Shown: positions 1 through 14,344, counted from the first letter of the stretch. The stretch is DNA of 60,000 nucleotides from Cristatella mucedo (GCA_009760855.2 WPIO01000032.1:3295001-3355000), one strand, 5' to 3'. Translations and numbers: made by a program. Notes: generated by a model not told the origin, from the letters alone.

Positions 1-23
1 TTGTATTTTATACTAAAAATACA

Positions 24-338
24 TTAGGATTCTGAGCCACCTCGTATCTGGACCATTGTGGGTGTCCTTGAGTGTCCTTCTATTTCTGTAGCACTTTCTA
101 TGATAGTTGGTGTCGGACAGCACGAAATATTCTTGCCTAAAACAGTTTCATATTTTAATTTGTGAGATATATCATATCTCAAAATCACTACATCACTCAA
201 CATTTGGTAGACTACAAAGTCTTTCTGTTCATCACGTGATTTAACAATTGCCCTGGTGAAAAGTGCAGGATCTCTGCTAGCTTCTCGCTGGTGTTCCACC
301 AAGCTGTTTTCTACCAGCATTATCACAGGGACTCGTCT
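24..338 (-). CDS. Possible terminal coding exon, unidentified gene
   Basis: About 104 codons are open on the minus strand, ending in TAA at 26-24. The exon could begin at 338, just after an AAAG that follows a T-rich stretch and so could be a 3' splice site. The peptide is mixed and polar (it contains SRDEQKDFVVYQML) and looks more like real protein than chance translation, but I recognise no family. There is no ATG at the upstream edge, so if real it needs upstream exons at higher coordinates, and none was identified before DHCR7. The proposed acceptor lies in the AT-rich end of an adjacent SINE. It could equally be a chance open frame. Confidence 0.25.
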   Translation of the reverse strand, partial: RRVPVIMLVENSLVEHQREASRDPALFTRAIVKSRDEQKDFVVYQMLSDVVILRYDISHKLKYETVLGKNISCCPTPTIIESATEIEGHSRTPTMVQIRGGSES

Positions 339-340
339 CT

Positions 341-478
341 TTAAAATAATTCAAAATATAATTCGTTTGTATAGTGCCCTAAGAGAATTTAATCTCTATT
401 CAGGCGCATCACATATGCCATAGGGTTTGAGCTCACGACCTCGATCAAACCTTGGTCGGTGCGAGCACCTTAACCACT
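341..478 (-). mobile_element. SINE family B copy (tRNA-like head, LINE-like tail)
   Basis: Read on the minus strand this has a tRNA-like internal promoter region around the GGTTTGATCGAGG stretch, then a tail running through the motif CTTAGGGCACTATAC. The same tail occurs at 51185-51230, 54040-54085 and 43700-43770 and resembles the LINE 3' end at 27690-27763. Confidence 0.6.
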
Positions 479-509
479 GGGCCAGACCAGCAGGTAAAAC
501 AGAGGATAA

Positions 510-668
510 CAATTGCCACTATAGTACGGCACTGCAAGACACAGGTCGTGGGCTCGAGTCCGGCGAGAGGAGATTCTGTACACCCCCCTTTGCAACCGGG
601 ATGGTTGTCGTAAAAATTCCTCTGTCGCTGTAAAATGAGGCTGTGTAAATCAGATAATCTCTATTTTA
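510..668 (+). mobile_element. SINE family A copy, diverged
   Basis: It contains a B-box-like GTGGGCTCGAGTCC near 548, an internal segment related to the family A body, and the family A end (CCTCTGTCGCTGTAAAATGAG then CTGTGTAAATCAG, here slightly changed). It lies beside the family B copy, in opposite orientation. Confidence 0.5.
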
Positions 669-773
669 AAGAACAACCTTACTGGGGCCATAGGTTACGC
701 AATCGCATCGTATACTGCTGAGGCTTCTGGCCGCTCTGAAGCTTATGAACGAAGTGAGATTCTAGCATTGTGA

Positions 774-797
774 ATACATACATACATACATACATAC
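774..797. repeat. (ATAC)n microsatellite
   Basis: Six tandem ATAC units, directly abutting the 3' end of the following minus-strand SINE. Confidence 0.9.
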
Positions 798-935
798 CAG
801 CTGATTTAACAGCCTCTTTTTGTATAGCGACAGAAGAGCCTTGACGGCTATCACCACCGCTTGCAGTGGCGATAAAGGATCGCCCACCACAGAAGTCGAA
901 CCCACGACCTCGGGGCCTCACCGAACTCTGCTTGA
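797..935 (-). mobile_element. SINE family A copy
   Basis: On the minus strand: B box (CGTGGGTTCGACTTC), then the GGGCGATCC / ATCGCCACTGCAAGCGG hairpin segment, then AAGGCTCTTCTGTCGC and the end GAGGCTGTTAAATCAGC. This closely matches the copies at 14548, 20098 and 51694. Confidence 0.8.
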
Positions 936-3439
936 TGATAAGTGTCTAAATTCAATGGTACGGAAGGCTGAGGTACAAGCATGAGGTCTCTTAGGATTTC
1001 GATATGAATTGAAAGCGTCTCTGCACTCAGTGCAATCATTGGAGGCCTATTATAACCGTATGCTCCTATAGTAGCAGTTACGAGGATACCGCAAACAGTT
1101 GACACAGCTGGTTTCTAGGCGAGATCTGCAACCAACTGGGTCTGCGTTTCTAATCGCTATGTCGAGAAAGAGCTCTCTGCCGCCAGCATATCATAAGGGA
1201 AAACGGGCTTTTTTGTCCTTTGTCAGCGGCAAATATATTTATCAACACAGTAATTATTGATCTGCAGATATTCTGCTGTCCATGCCAAACTTGTGTATGT
1301 GTAGAAAAACTTACACTGTCGGCAATATTGACTTCTGACACTCATTTCCTATGAATAGCTCTGCCTCACAACCGAAAGAGAAAAATCTCAAGTTCCCAGA
1401 CCTAATGCTTTGCATAGAACGGCACTTCACGACCCAGGTCGTTTTTGATGATAAGCGATTCAAAGGAGGCGATCTTAAAGCTTTTCTCGAGGCTTGCAGT
1501 TGCCGTTTCCAACAAGTGCCTTGGTTTTCGGTTCCAACACCAACCCAACTGCATTGCTCAATGACACTAAACTTTCACTCTGCCTGTCGAATAGACTTCA
1601 TGCTGCAAATTTAGAATAACGTCAACAGATATTGAAAACCCAATGCCATTTGGAAGCCTGACTACCACTGCAATACTAAAGATCATATTCCACTAGTTCG
1701 GGGTAACCTGCCGGTCGTAGCGTGTCACGTAGTTCTTCGCGAAATACATCGCTGCGAGTCAAAATCGCCATGCGAAAGTGCTAACGTCGTAGCAGAAACA
1801 GCCACTTCACCAATTAAAAAGATTCCTGATTCAAAAATCCGCATAAATTTTTCCGTCAACTTGCAGGTCTTACTGATTGGTCAAGGAAATTTTTACCTCG
1901 CTTGTGCGTACGCACAATTCTACGCTGCTTTGCTTAGGTACCACTTTTGTTTTCCAAATGGACGACTACCAGCTGTTGATCGTAAAGCTTGTGCCTGCTC
2001 TTAAGAATAGCAGCCAGTCAACGTCATTGCGTCTATGGACGGTCTTTTAATGTATTTGTGGTTCCTGGCACCGACTGGAAATCTGACCAATACAAAGTAG
2101 GCGAGAACAAGGAGCACCGCAGCGGTAATGAACTTGTTTACGTCAACGCATATCGTTGCAAGTCTATAGTGACGCGATCGTCAGTTCCTGTTTTGAAAAG
2201 ATCTATCGGCGTAGTGCTAGCATAAGAAATCGCTGTAGTTGATTCCTTCTGTCCTAGTTGAAGAATGTTTACGCTTACGGAATTAACTCTTTATATATTG
2301 TAAGCCATTTGTTATGTGTTTGGACTTAAGGGTTTAGGGGCAAGCGTAGTCGCGCGAAGATCGGAAAGGAAACGCTACACGTAGTGCCGTACTGTGTGCA
2401 ATCTTTTCTAAGCTAATCCACACCCTTTCCTGAGGTTAGCAAGTAGCCTGTAGCCTCAAAACGGCCTGGCCACTGGCTTCGCCGGCTAGTTATAGATCAT
2501 TTGCACAACAAGTCGCACGCGAAATTGAAGGAAAATGTGCGCATGAAGCAGAAGTAGCAGCAGCACTTGGTAGGAAATTAAAATTTGCAGCTTTTCAAGG
2601 CTTATTTTGAAAGTTGTACGTGGGTAAAAGAGGGCCGCAGTAAATTATGGACACACGATCTCACTCACGGACACCTTTGTCTATTTGTCGAGCTTCATCC
2701 GAAACTTTGGTTGAACACAGCCAAGTTAGGCCATCCCTCAAGCCCTCGGTCTGTCTGAACTACCTTTCTCACTAGTCGCACACCACATCTTCATCCCGTT
2801 CGATAGATACTTATGAGTGTTCCTGTCACATACATCCTCGCTCCGGGAGATGCGACCTCACATTTAAACGTTAACACCTTGCGCCTGCGAGACCCAATAA
2901 TAAAAAATATGCTTCTTTGTTTGTATTTCCACAAAGCCACGACGACTACGACGACGACGACGTGGGTGTTACACAGGGGAGTTGTGTGTAGCGCACTCAC
3001 AGCCTAAGCAGCTTTCGGTACGTATTCGGTAACCAGTAGACTTCATCTCTCGGAAGAAAGAGAAGTTGGGAAACATAGCAGAGTCAGGAGAACAATTGAG
3101 GTAGTGAGTAACATGGAAGTAGCAGCTCAGGACAGCTGGAAAGGATGAGCTATAGTCGGCAGCCGGAGAGTAGTTGTCGTTGCGTAAAAATCGTGGAAGT
3201 GAGTTTCACAGTACATGACCTGCAGCGCTAAAGCTTCTGTCGCCCAGTCTGCGGAGGGTGGGCCAACCCACTTGCAGGAAAATTCGTAATATGCCTGAGT
3301 CTAATAAAGTGTGATTCCGAAATTGGAAAGATTAACAGCGACATTGTAACCGCACGGGATAGCTCGTCCCCCGGCTCTCTACCGGTGGACTGTGCGATGC
3401 AGTACTGCAGTGCCGTTAAAACACAAGCGGCCACAACTG
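936..3439. other. No gene recognised
   Basis: Only short open frames in all six frames. A donor-like GTAAGTTT lies at about 1315-1308 on the minus strand after a short ATG frame, but no partner exon was found. An imperfect ACG trinucleotide run lies at 2941-2962. From about 1.7 kb the sequence is visibly richer in CpG than the AT-rich SINE area to its left. Confidence 0.5.
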
Positions 3440-3855
3440 GGCGCCGAAAGCGATAGTTTATTGTAGGCCTGTTAGTAGTGGTTACGCGCCGGCGCAAGCG
3501 CTTTACACGGCGCCTACCGGACCGACGGAGCCAACTGCACGAACTCCCGAAGCCCGCGTATAATAAACTCTCCTATTCGCGCGTCGCTAGCGCTGGTCCC
3601 AACCCCAAAGGCAGACCGCTACATCACTCCAAGATACGAGCAGCTAACTGAGTAGCCGGCAGAACACGACTACGAAGTCCAAGTTGGACTTGACTGTTCG
3701 TCGCCGTAGGTTCGTCTCTCGTGCTCTCGAAGCGTAGCCTCTCGCATCGACTACGGAAGCTGCAGCCCCGAGATCACCCAGTCGCCTCCCTTATACTCTC
3801 TCTCCTCTAAGCTCCTGACCTCGCGCGTAGCTGCTATTTCTACTTCAGCACATTA
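3440..3855 (-). mobile_element. Possible LTR retrotransposon remnant (LTR plus primer-site-like motif)
   Basis: Read on the minus strand from about 3855: a TGTGCTGAAG start, a TATA-like GAGTATAAGG near 3800, a second TATTATACGCG near 3565, a polyadenylation-type CAATAAAC near 3455, and then TTCGGCGCCCAGTTGTGG. The last motif resembles the GGCGCCCAA primer-binding site found after the 5' LTR of many Gypsy and BEL elements. No second LTR or gag/pol coding was seen, so this is at best a solo or truncated element. The call is inferential. Confidence 0.25.
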
Positions 3856-3999
3856 GGCGGTGCACATCCTGACCGCATCGTCTGCACAAGGCTTCATTCT
3901 AACTTTAGCGGGAGGACCAGGAGCCGGGCCTGTACTAAGTGTCCTAGTCGAACCCACTAAGGCAACGGCTCCCATCGCGGCTAAGCTGACAGCTGCCCC

Positions 4000-4830
4000 A
4001 GTGCAACATAACATTGCTCAGCTACGTAACGTTGCTAAAATTCCGGCTTGTTTAGACAGGAATACCACATCTAAGTTGGTCCGTGCATCTGCGACATCCC
4101 GTCTTGACTTCTGTAAATCACTGCTTACTGGCCTACCGGCGTGTGCAATCAAGCGATTACAGCTGGTGCAAAACTCTGCAGCTAGGCTTGTCTGTCATGA
4201 GCATCACAATTGCCACCCCACACCACTTCTCGCCGACCTGCACTGGCTACCAGTCAAGCAACTGATCCACTTCAAGGTTTTGTTGCTCACTTTTAGGTCC
4301 CTTCAGTTTTGGCTCCAGCCTACCTATCAGATCTACTCACCCACCAGGCCAAGCATCGTACTACCCGCTTTTCGGAAACTGTTTACCTATACCTCGTACA
4401 AATCTCAAATCCTTTTGAGGCCGTGCATATAGTTCGTATGCTCCGAAAGCTTGGAACTCACTTCCGACTTCCATCACGACATCCGCTGACTTGACCACAT
4501 TTAAAAAGAAATTAAAAACGCACCTATTCAGGACAGCATTTAGCGGGTCTCTATGATTCGTCCTTAATGTGCTTTTGCGTGCTGACACTACTGCATGCTG
4601 CCACTAACCACATTTGCATGCCGACCCAGTGCATGTCCATATTAGTGCATGCATATCCATGCAGTGCATATCCATGTCCTAACCATGTTATTCATGTTGT
4701 TTATCAAGCATGATACCACTCACCATTCAATCGCATTTCCTTTGCAGCAAATGTAAAGTGCCGAGAAAGAGATTGAGTTCTCTGAGGGCGCTTTATCAAG
4801 TATATTATTATTACTATATTATTATTAACG
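4000..4830 (+). mobile_element. L2/CR1-like LINE, 5'-truncated, dead
   Basis: Translation in shifting frames gives the C-terminal part of a non-LTR reverse transcriptase ORF, including LQLVQNSAARLVC and LLADLHWLPVKQ, followed by a 3' UTR and the tail AAAGTGCCGAGAAAGAG..CTCTGAGGGCGCTTTATC and (ATT)n at 4804-4830. Frameshifts after the LHWLPV region destroy the frame. This is the 'GCGCTTTATCAAG' tail subtype. Confidence 0.85.
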
Positions 4831-5046
4831 CTCAAAATCGGCTTTGCCACCATGTGTCGTATCAAATCTGCACGAAATCTGGGTGTTCTGTTCCAAAGTG
4901 ACCTTTCATTAGACGACCACATCTGCTAAACAGTCAAGTATGCCTGCTTTCAGCTAAGTAACATTGCTAAAACTCGGGCTTGTTTAGACAGGGATACCAC
5001 ATCTAAGTTGGTCCATGCATTTGTGACATCCAGACTTGACTTATGT
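4830..5046 (+). mobile_element. LINE internal fragment
   Basis: Matches the part of the same LINE ORF just before the fragment above (ESARNLGVLFQSDLSLDDH-like coding, then the [12 protein letters not shown] region). It has an internal stop and is cut off at about 5046, so it is a separate piece rather than a continuation. Confidence 0.8.
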
Positions 5047-5870
5047 AACCAAACCAGCTCAAGCATAGATTGCTCTTCATATTTATAGGTATTGGTTCAA
5101 AAATGTCCCAACAAACGATGAACTATTGTAACAAGCTATTATGTCGTTGTTTCTTGAATACTAGTTTAGAGCCTCTGCTTTAAGGTCAAAAGAGACATTC
5201 GCATAAAATTGGCGAAGCCAAGTCGGACGTCTGTCGACCACAGCATTTGACGCCGCTAGCCACGAGATATGGGGTGAGTCGGTTAAGGCTCAACCTCATC
5301 TGTTAGCAGGAATAGAGAACATCTGAGCGGTCTGAGCTCCTGACAGGCTTCGCTCGACTTCGCATTGGTGCATTGAATGCCCTATTGGCTACATTTGTGT
5401 ATACGCTCTACCGTCGCTAGGTTAAATAATGCAAACATGCATTCCTCATCTCTTCAACACTGCTAATGTTGAGGTTCCGTTAAGCTTGCAACGGTGCTCC
5501 TGAATCTATGCAGACCTTAAGACTTTCAAAAACTCATTCGTACGGGCCCACTTACAACTGTTTTGAAACTTAACTATTTCCGAAAAAGCTGGAATCCAGC
5601 GTATGCTAAGATATGAGCAACCCCCTGGCTTTCGTATAAGTTAACAGCTTCCAGCATGGGATATTATGCTGCCTACACCCAAGTACTGTCACCCAAGGCA
5701 CTAACATTACTGTTATATATGAGCCTCTTGAAAATGGAACTAGTGGAAATAAGTGAAAAAGACAGTTAAGCTTCGTTGATGTAAGGTTGGTCAGGTCTAG
5801 CCCCAAAGCACCAACTGGCTAGTCAAGTCTCTCAATAACGTGGGACTGAAACCTTGGCTAACACAAAGCA
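5047..5870. other. No gene recognised; DHCR7 3' flank
   Basis: Unique-looking, moderately AT-rich sequence with only short frames. It is probably the intergenic flank beyond the end of the DHCR7 transcript. Confidence 0.5.
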
Positions 5871-5878
5871 TGCATCCA

Positions 5879-5884
5879 TTTATT
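5879..5884 (-). terminator. Candidate polyadenylation signal for DHCR7
   Basis: AATAAA on the minus strand, 231 nt after the DHCR7 stop codon. It is the first canonical hexamer I found downstream. Confidence 0.5.
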
Positions 5885-6114
5885 CGATGTTGCTTAAAAT
5901 TTACAGCTCTGTAAACCTATCTGGATCCGACGATCCAGAAAAATTAATGAATACGTAGCAAGTGTCAAGGACCATCTGCATGGTAGATGATGTCAGCACA
6001 TCTCTTTCCTCCTTCCAGTAACTGGATAGTCGACTCCACTAGAATATTCTGGCTCCTATGTCAGATGGCCACATCACTGCACTCCTCGATCACAGTAGCA
6101 CAGCCGGTCCTCGT

Positions 6115-7542
6115 CTAGTACAGGTACGGTAGGATCCGGTTAGGCACACGCCTGCAGTACTCCTCCCAGTATTTACCATACTTTCGGGAACACTTGACGT
6201 CGTCGCGATAGGTACGGTGAACGAGCAGCAGGACGAGGAAGATGACGTACGAGTAGGGCAGCACGTGATCGAATCCCGCCGGGCAGGTCCAGAAGAAGGC
6301 CAGGCCGATCTCGGGCGCGTAGTGGAAGTGCCGAGCGAGGCCCCACCAGCCGCTGACGAGCAGCAGGCTCGAGCGCTCCTCTCCCGCGTCGGTCGTGTAT
6401 TTGGCTCTAACCACTGCTGCCGGCTTGCCCCAGATCGTGCACTTGCCGTCGGTTCGCCTCGCCACCAGCTTCTGCCGGTCCGCAAGATAGTTGAGCAGCA
6501 CGCAACTGACGCCGAGGGCAACGATGGCCAGGCTCAGCACCGGGCCGAGGGCACGAGGATGAGAGACCAGGTAGTAGCCGAGCGCAGTGTACAGGCCCGG
6601 AATGTAGACCAGGCAGCCCCAGCAGATGTAGTAGCCGGCGCGGTCGACGATGATGTCCATCGTGCACATGTAGCCCGCCTCCCACCAGAAGAACTTGGTG
6701 AGATAGGCGAGCTGAATGACGAGGTAGACGGCCATCGAGTCGACGACGCCGCCGTGCAGCTCGTAGCTCTTGAGAGCGTAGCAGCATGGCAGCAGCGCCC
6801 ACACAGTGCAGCCGACGCGACAGTTGGTGAACGACTTGACGTCCCAGCCGAGGATCCGAGGGTAGAGCTCGGTGCCCCAATAGTAGTCGAACACGACGTT
6901 ACCCGACGTGCCGCAGTCGGGACCGGATGGAAAGAAGATGCCCTTGACGTACAGGACGGCGCAGAAGACCAGCGCAAACAAGTTCATCGTGGCCAGGATG
7001 TCGCCAAAGCGATCGTACACGAGCGACGGCGAGTACGGCGTATAGGACTTCAAGTAGACAGTGAGCGCGACGAACGTAGCCATCGTGATGACGTATATTC
7101 GAAAGCCGTTGTCCACGTACTGGGGCACGTGACCCTTGGCCGTGGTCGGACCCTGGTAGCGCTGGCCGGGCACGAGGCGCATGAGCACCAGCTGGAGCGC
7201 ACAGTACCCGCCGACGACCGAAAGGGCGAACGGTGAGCCGATGGACACGCTCCTCCATATCTTGACAGTGAAAGCCAGCGGATTCGAAGCCAGCAGGTCG
7301 CCGAGGAAGGCATAGTAGCTGCCGCCATACTGTGAGCACGTGTACCATATGGCCATGACAAAGTTGGGCATTATGAGCAGCAGCAGCAGGGTTGCAAACG
7401 TGCGCACCACAAAGCTATTCTGCATACGACGTATCCTTTCTGCCCTGACTCCACTCGACGCTGGGTCGGAGCTCGGCGACCCGTTGGCTGCCATCTTGCC
7501 ACTGCCAACACCGGCAGCGGAGCGTGCTGCACCTGCTGCCAT
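6115..7542 (-). CDS. DHCR7: 7-dehydrocholesterol reductase (sterol C7 reductase)
   Basis: This enzyme reduces the delta-7 double bond of 7-dehydrocholesterol and related sterols with NADPH, at the ER membrane, as a late step of cholesterol-type sterol synthesis. The 475-residue frame equals the usual length of animal DHCR7. It shows a polar N-terminus (1-40), many hydrophobic segments (about 47-66, 103-122, 148-163, 183-200, 265-285, 305-352, 410-441), the KGIFFPSGPDC segment (200-210), RRTDGKCTIWGK (362-373), the ERG4/ERG24 family signature LLVSGWWGLARH (394-405) and the C-terminal CSRKYGKYWEEYCRRVP (451-467). The RRTDG and KGxFFP segments favour DHCR7 over delta-14 reductase or lamin B receptor. 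The start is the first in-frame ATG; a TAG sits directly before it, probably as part of a splice acceptor, and a second ATG at codon 17 is possible. The coding block is GC- and CpG-rich and has no intron, unlike the multi-exon vertebrate gene. Confidence 0.95.
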   Translation of the reverse strand: MAAGAARSAAGVGSGKMAANGSPSSDPASSGVRAERIRRMQNSFVVRTFATLLLLLIMPNFVMAIWYTCSQYGGSYYAFLGDLLASNPLAFTVKIWRSVSIGSPFALSVVGGYCALQLVLMRLVPGQRYQGPTTAKGHVPQYVDNGFRIYVITMATFVALTVYLKSYTPYSPSLVYDRFGDILATMNLFALVFCAVLYVKGIFFPSGPDCGTSGNVVFDYYWGTELYPRILGWDVKSFTNCRVGCTVWALLPCCYALKSYELHGGVVDSMAVYLVIQLAYLTKFFWWEAGYMCTMDIIVDRAGYYICWGCLVYIPGLYTALGYYLVSHPRALGPVLSLAIVALGVSCVLLNYLADRQKLVARRTDGKCTIWGKPAAVVRAKYTTDAGEERSSLLLVSGWWGLARHFHYAPEIGLAFFWTCPAGFDHVLPYSYVIFLVLLLVHRTYRDDVKCSRKYGKYWEEYCRRVPNRILPYLY

Positions 7543-7560
7543 CTAAAAAGCAAGAAGAGA
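7543..7560 (-). promoter_or_regulatory. Candidate 3' splice site abutting the DHCR7 start codon
   Basis: On the minus strand a pyrimidine tract (CTTCTTGCTTTTTAG) ends exactly at the ATG. It fits either a 5' UTR intron or a spliced-leader acceptor. The sequence cannot tell these apart. Confidence 0.5.
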
Positions 7561-8840
7561 CCTGTGAGTTGGTGCACGACTCGCGATTCGGATGCAGGTG
7601 CTAACCGCAAGATCTCCGCCTGGCACAGAAGCACCCTGCATGCCAGCCTGCTATCAACGCAGCGCGATTGCTCGCTGCCGCAGAGGAGCTAGGGGCTCAA
7701 TGGTAGAGTCTCGGACTGTAAAAGAGGATCGCTTTCCCTGTCGCTGCCGCTAATGGTGGGTGGCACGTCCGTCACACGGTGAGGCTGACTGCTGCCTTCT
7801 CTGGACCTAAATTCGTCGACTAGGGCGCTACACATGCACATGTCACTAGATGGATACTGCACACAGCACACACGCACAATAAGGCATACACATGCATGCA
7901 TGCACACGTGCAGGACAACGCACGCATTTGGGTGCATGTGTACGAAAGCCTAAAGTGACGTCTACTAATCAATCGCAGGCAAAGGCAGGAGGCAAAGCAG
8001 GATGTAAAAGCCATTTTTCTCATGCGTAAACGAAAATTTTCGATACGGCAGATACTCTTAATGGAAAGCTGCACGGAGTCACTCTCGAAATGGTTGACAT
8101 GCTGGCTGCCCATAGTAAGAATGAGTGTCGTCACATTTGCTTTTTTACGCCTGTCTAGGCATTCTACATGTATGCCTTTGCATGCTTGTCTAAGCATGCT
8201 ACCACAAATGTCACAAAGTCTTCCTTATCGATTCTCGTATAGCGAGTCATAAAGCATCTGGATAGAGATTTAGTTCACTAGAGGTGCTCCACACACACAA
8301 ACTATTATAATTTTTATAATTAGTATTATCATAAGCATCATGCAGTCATAACTGCAAGGTTCTCAGTTTCAAATCCTGCTGGTGGCAAGATTTTTCACAA
8401 GCCTGCATGGCGTTTGGAATTCAGATGGCATGCTGCGACAATGCCCAGCAACCGACTACGAGGGCAGCACGATAACTACTGCGCTTTGAAAAATAACGAA
8501 GAGGGCTACCATCTTCTAATGGCACGGCTGGCCTGTGGCACTACACATGGTAGTATTTGTGTCAATGGCTCCTAAGGGTAGCACAAAGCCAGCAATCGAC
8601 ACGTGAGGTTATTGATTGCTCCAGAGGTGGAATACAGATTGAAGCTCGTTTGTGGGCTAAAACATGCTGAAATTGTGTTATCGCAAACTGGTTGACATAC
8701 TCCTTTTTCCAGCGTACGTAATGGTCCTGCAAAAGGGTGTGGGTATGTGCCTTGGTGCTCAGTATGACGGTTTTGTAACTACTGCCAATAGTCAGCACAG
8801 CCAGAGAAGGTACGACTGAGTATACACAGCAGCCACATTC
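7561..8840. other. DHCR7 5' flank, no gene recognised
   Basis: Holds a CA/TG-rich alternating stretch at about 7855-7945 and a decayed tRNA-like/SINE B-box remnant near 8360-8385 (CAGTTTCAAATCCTG). The DHCR7 promoter and any 5' UTR exon should lie here, but no TATA box or clear start site is evident. Confidence 0.45.
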
Positions 8841-10080
8841 CAAGCACCACCGAGCTCGGCCGACAGCTCGATCTTGATCACACCCGGGTGGGGCAGAGCC
8901 GCTCAGGCAAGTGGGTTGGGGCCAACGAACTGGGCCCGAGCCTGCTTTAGCAAGGCTCTGTGAGAGAGCTGACGGCGTAGCCGGCGATCAGCCACCAACC
9001 GGACGACGGCGGGCAAGGCGAGGCTGAACACACTAATACCGGTGCACGAAAGGCTAAGCTATATTGATTGGGCAAATTGTCTCAAGCGCCGGGTACCGGG
9101 ACTTGGTAAATGAGACTCCGGCCTTGAAAGCGTCCCCGTCGCGACGCATACATGCGATATGTAACGATAGCAGGCCGTTGGCGCTAACGATAATCATGGA
9201 TCAGAGCTCCGAAATCACGTGCGCCAAGCCGACAAAGGTCCCACAAAGACGGCACCTAACCAGCCTTTTCACAACCAATCGAGGGTAAGGGGCGTCCAGA
9301 GCCAAGCCGCCAGCGGTTGCGCCGACGTCTGTTTTTAAATGCATCCTTTTCTTGGTGGACCCAGCCCGCGTTTGCCCAGCGCCTCTGGCCGTATACCACT
9401 CGCTCAATGTCCGGCAAAGGAGAGACAGACAGACGTCGCGAGGAGGCTGTACGGCGGAACTAGCAGGCAGCCAAGCTTTTCGATCGCAAAGACAGGCGCG
9501 TTGCGCCCGCGACGCCTACAGCCTTGCTTTGAACCCCTGTCAAGCGCACTCAGCTGCGGCGCTGTACGCTCGACCAGCTGCCCTGTACGCGCGCCCTAAC
9601 CGTCTAAGCGATCAGCGGGACGCCGGCACCCCGGAGGTAGTGGGAGGCTAGGCAGCGTAGCCTGGGCAACAGCCGCAGCGGCTCCCGACGCCCCGGTCGA
9701 GGGTGAAAGTTTGCAGCGCGTACGGCGTCTTCGCTTACCCTTGGCTGAGACTTAAAGCTCGAGCAGTAAACCGAGTCGACCGGTCGTCAGCGGCGGCGGC
9801 GGCCTAGGCCCGACTGATCGATCAATCGATCACGCCACCGGGGCTGAAGGTCATGACCGAGCATCCAAGACGGCCCATAGAGGGCGGGAGCGACCTGCAC
9901 GCCGCTCGATTGGTCGGGTCGATATGGAGTCGCGCGGCAGCAGAAGTTGGCGCGTTTAGGCGAATCCGTTTGACGGGCCGCGCAAAAAAGGCCGTCGACT
10001 ACACGCCATCCAACGCGGCACAGACCAGAGCCAATAGTTCACAAAGGCGATGCCCGCGATTATGATATGACCTTTGAGCT
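8841..10080. other. GC- and CpG-rich block without a recognisable gene
   Basis: Composition rises sharply here, with frequent CG dinucleotides, compared with the AT-rich flanks. Open frames up to 99 codons overlap on the plus strand but give arginine/alanine/proline-rich translations with no recognised family, as expected for GC-rich noncoding sequence. It could be a CpG island, an unrecognised gene's 5' end, or an old mobile element. Confidence 0.4.
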
Positions 10081-10091
10081 CTGTCTGCACG

Positions 10092-10186
10092 ATTCGCCCG
10101 CCGCATCAACTGCTATGTACAGACATTGTCTGTAACTGCTATGTACAGACATTGTCTGTACATAGCAGTTGATGCGGCGGGCGAAT
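10092..10186. repeat. Perfect 34-bp inverted repeat with a 26-bp tandem duplication in its centre
   Basis: The left arm 10092-10125 (starts ATTCGCCCGCCGCATC) is the exact reverse complement of the right arm 10153-10186. Within it a 26-bp unit beginning AACTGCTATG is repeated head to tail at 10108-10133 and 10134-10159. Removing one unit would leave an almost spacer-less palindrome. Confidence 0.95.
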
Positions 10187-13871
<3,685 letters not shown>

Positions 13872-14037
13872 GATGTAGCAGTGTCTTTTGTATGGCGATA
13901 AGAAAAGCCTTTACGGCTGTCACCATTGCTTGCAGCCGTGGTCAGAAATCACTCACCGAAGAATCCGAACACACAACCTCGGAACTGAGGTCGTGAAAAG
14001 CAACCGCCTTACGTATTGTACCATCACGGCTTACTTG
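13872..14037 (-). mobile_element. SINE family A copy
   Basis: Minus-strand copy with the head (AAGGCGGTTGCTTTTCACGAC on that strand), the B-box region and the AAAGGCTTTTCTTATCGCC body. It is more diverged than the copy at 14548. Confidence 0.75.
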
Positions 14038-14344
14038 GCTTTAGGGAGCTAATTAGTCAGCTAAAAGATTAAACTGCCTCACTGAAACAGGTTATGACGA
14101 TTGAAAAACTCTACCAGGTCGATTTATGCTTTGGAAAAGCATTAGGACCTAGAGTAGCTGTTATCTTCGGAATGTAAGCCCGTTGTCAGCATACCTCTGA
14201 AAATGAACATGGATAGTTAGTGCCATTCCTTGGCTCAATGAAGTTTTGGGTCACTTCTTGCTAGACACCTAGATGTCGCTGAGCCACTTTATTGTCGAAC
14301 TAGAAAGGTCACACCTTTGCAGAGGGACACTTAGAACAAGCTGC

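Noticed and set aside
6217-7236. 339-codon plus-strand open frame opposite DHCR7
   Set aside because: It is a shadow of the GC-rich DHCR7 codons on the other strand; its Arg/Glu/Val/His-rich translation has no domain, while the minus-strand frame is a clear family member.
7685-7740. tRNA-like stretch (GGCTCAATGGTAGAG)
   Set aside because: It resembles the D-arm of a tRNA but has no B box and no acceptor stem, so it is probably a SINE remnant or chance.
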